This document shows positions 5,831 through 6,087 of a stretch of DNA of 6,087 nucleotides, piece after piece. Made by a program: the position numbers and the translations under genes. Origin of the DNA: Bordetella parapertussis (lineage in GTDB: Bacteria > Pseudomonadota > Gammaproteobacteria > Burkholderiales > SG8-39). Location: the NCBI GenBank assembly GCA_945869935.1, contig CAMBSA010000132.1, forward strand, positions 1 through 6,087. The letters run 5' to 3'. The notes under the pieces were generated by a model that did not search any database, was not told where the DNA came from, and saw nothing but the letters and a program-made list of their open reading frames with translations. Position 1 is the first letter of the stretch. Every line of letters starts with the position of its first letter.

Positions 5831-6087
5831 ATGCGACATTACGAAATCGTTTTCATCGTCCATCCGGACCAGAGCGAGCAGGTCCCGCAGATGGTCGAGC
5901 GTTACCGCGGCATGGTGACCTCGAAAGCCGGGACGATCCATCGCCTCGAAGACTGGGGCCGTCGCCAGCTTGCGTACTCGATCCAGAAGGTCCACAAGGC
6001 CCACTACGTGCTGATGAACATCGAGTGCGATCAGGAAACCCTGAACGAACTCGACCACGCGTTCAAGTTCAACGATGCGGTTCTGCG
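5831..6087 (+). CDS. rpsF: 30S ribosomal protein S6 (3'-truncated by window edge)
   Basis: S6 binds 16S rRNA with S18 in the platform of the small subunit. The 85 visible codons start at the ATG at 5831 and have no stop before the window ends; E. coli S6 is about 131-135 aa. The N-terminus [19 protein letters not shown] matches E. coli S6 almost residue for residue, as do [20 protein letters not shown] (near 40-59) and the final FKFNDAVL. The ferredoxin-like fold's first three strands are covered; the acidic C-terminal tail would lie outside. A Shine-Dalgarno AAGGAG ends 4 nt before the start. It is probably the first gene of the rpsF-priB-rpsR-rplI cluster and has its own promoter after rlmB. 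Confidence 0.98.
   Translation, partial: MRHYEIVFIVHPDQSEQVPQMVERYRGMVTSKAGTIHRLEDWGRRQLAYSIQKVHKAHYVLMNIECDQETLNELDHAFKFNDAVL

Overview
The window looks like a betaproteobacterial chromosome segment (Rhodocyclales or Burkholderiales-like; I cannot place the genus). The base composition is clearly GC-rich. The tRNA-Leu / rnr / rlmB / rpsF order is a conserved core neighbourhood in that class, and the RNase R, RlmB and S6 sequences follow their E. coli homologues closely. Three parts can be read.

Left part (1-2465, + strand): the end of a branched-chain-amino-acid-type (HAAT/Liv) ABC uptake operon. It holds a 5'-truncated livG ATPase, a complete livF ATPase overlapping it by 4 nt, and a periplasmic substrate-binding protein with its own Shine-Dalgarno sequence. 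The permease genes (livH, livM) are presumably just upstream, outside the window. The binding protein appears to lack several amino-acid-contacting residues of E. coli LivJ, so its ligand is open.

Middle (2466-2740): a convergent junction. A perfect 15-bp hairpin with T-runs on both strands is a bidirectional terminator for the transporter operon (+) and for a tRNA-Leu(CAG) gene (-). About 90 nt of hairpin-rich sequence lies between the terminator and the tRNA 3' end. The tRNA promoter appears to overlap the start of rnr.

Right part (2741-6087, + strand): core RNA-metabolism genes. rnr (RNase R) overlaps rlmB (23S rRNA Gm2251 methyltransferase) by 4 nt. A 157-nt gap follows, with a strong-looking promoter, a terminator-like hairpin close behind it, and a leader that can fold over the rpsF ribosome-binding site. 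rpsF (ribosomal protein S6) runs off the right end. The rpsF leader is a candidate for the known S6:S18 autoregulatory RNA.

I see no CRISPR, insertion sequence, prophage or obvious new multi-gene system. The most interesting material is regulatory: the rpsF leader, the tRNA/rnr divergent overlap, the tRNA trailer, and an RNase R that ends directly after its S1 domain without the usual basic tail.
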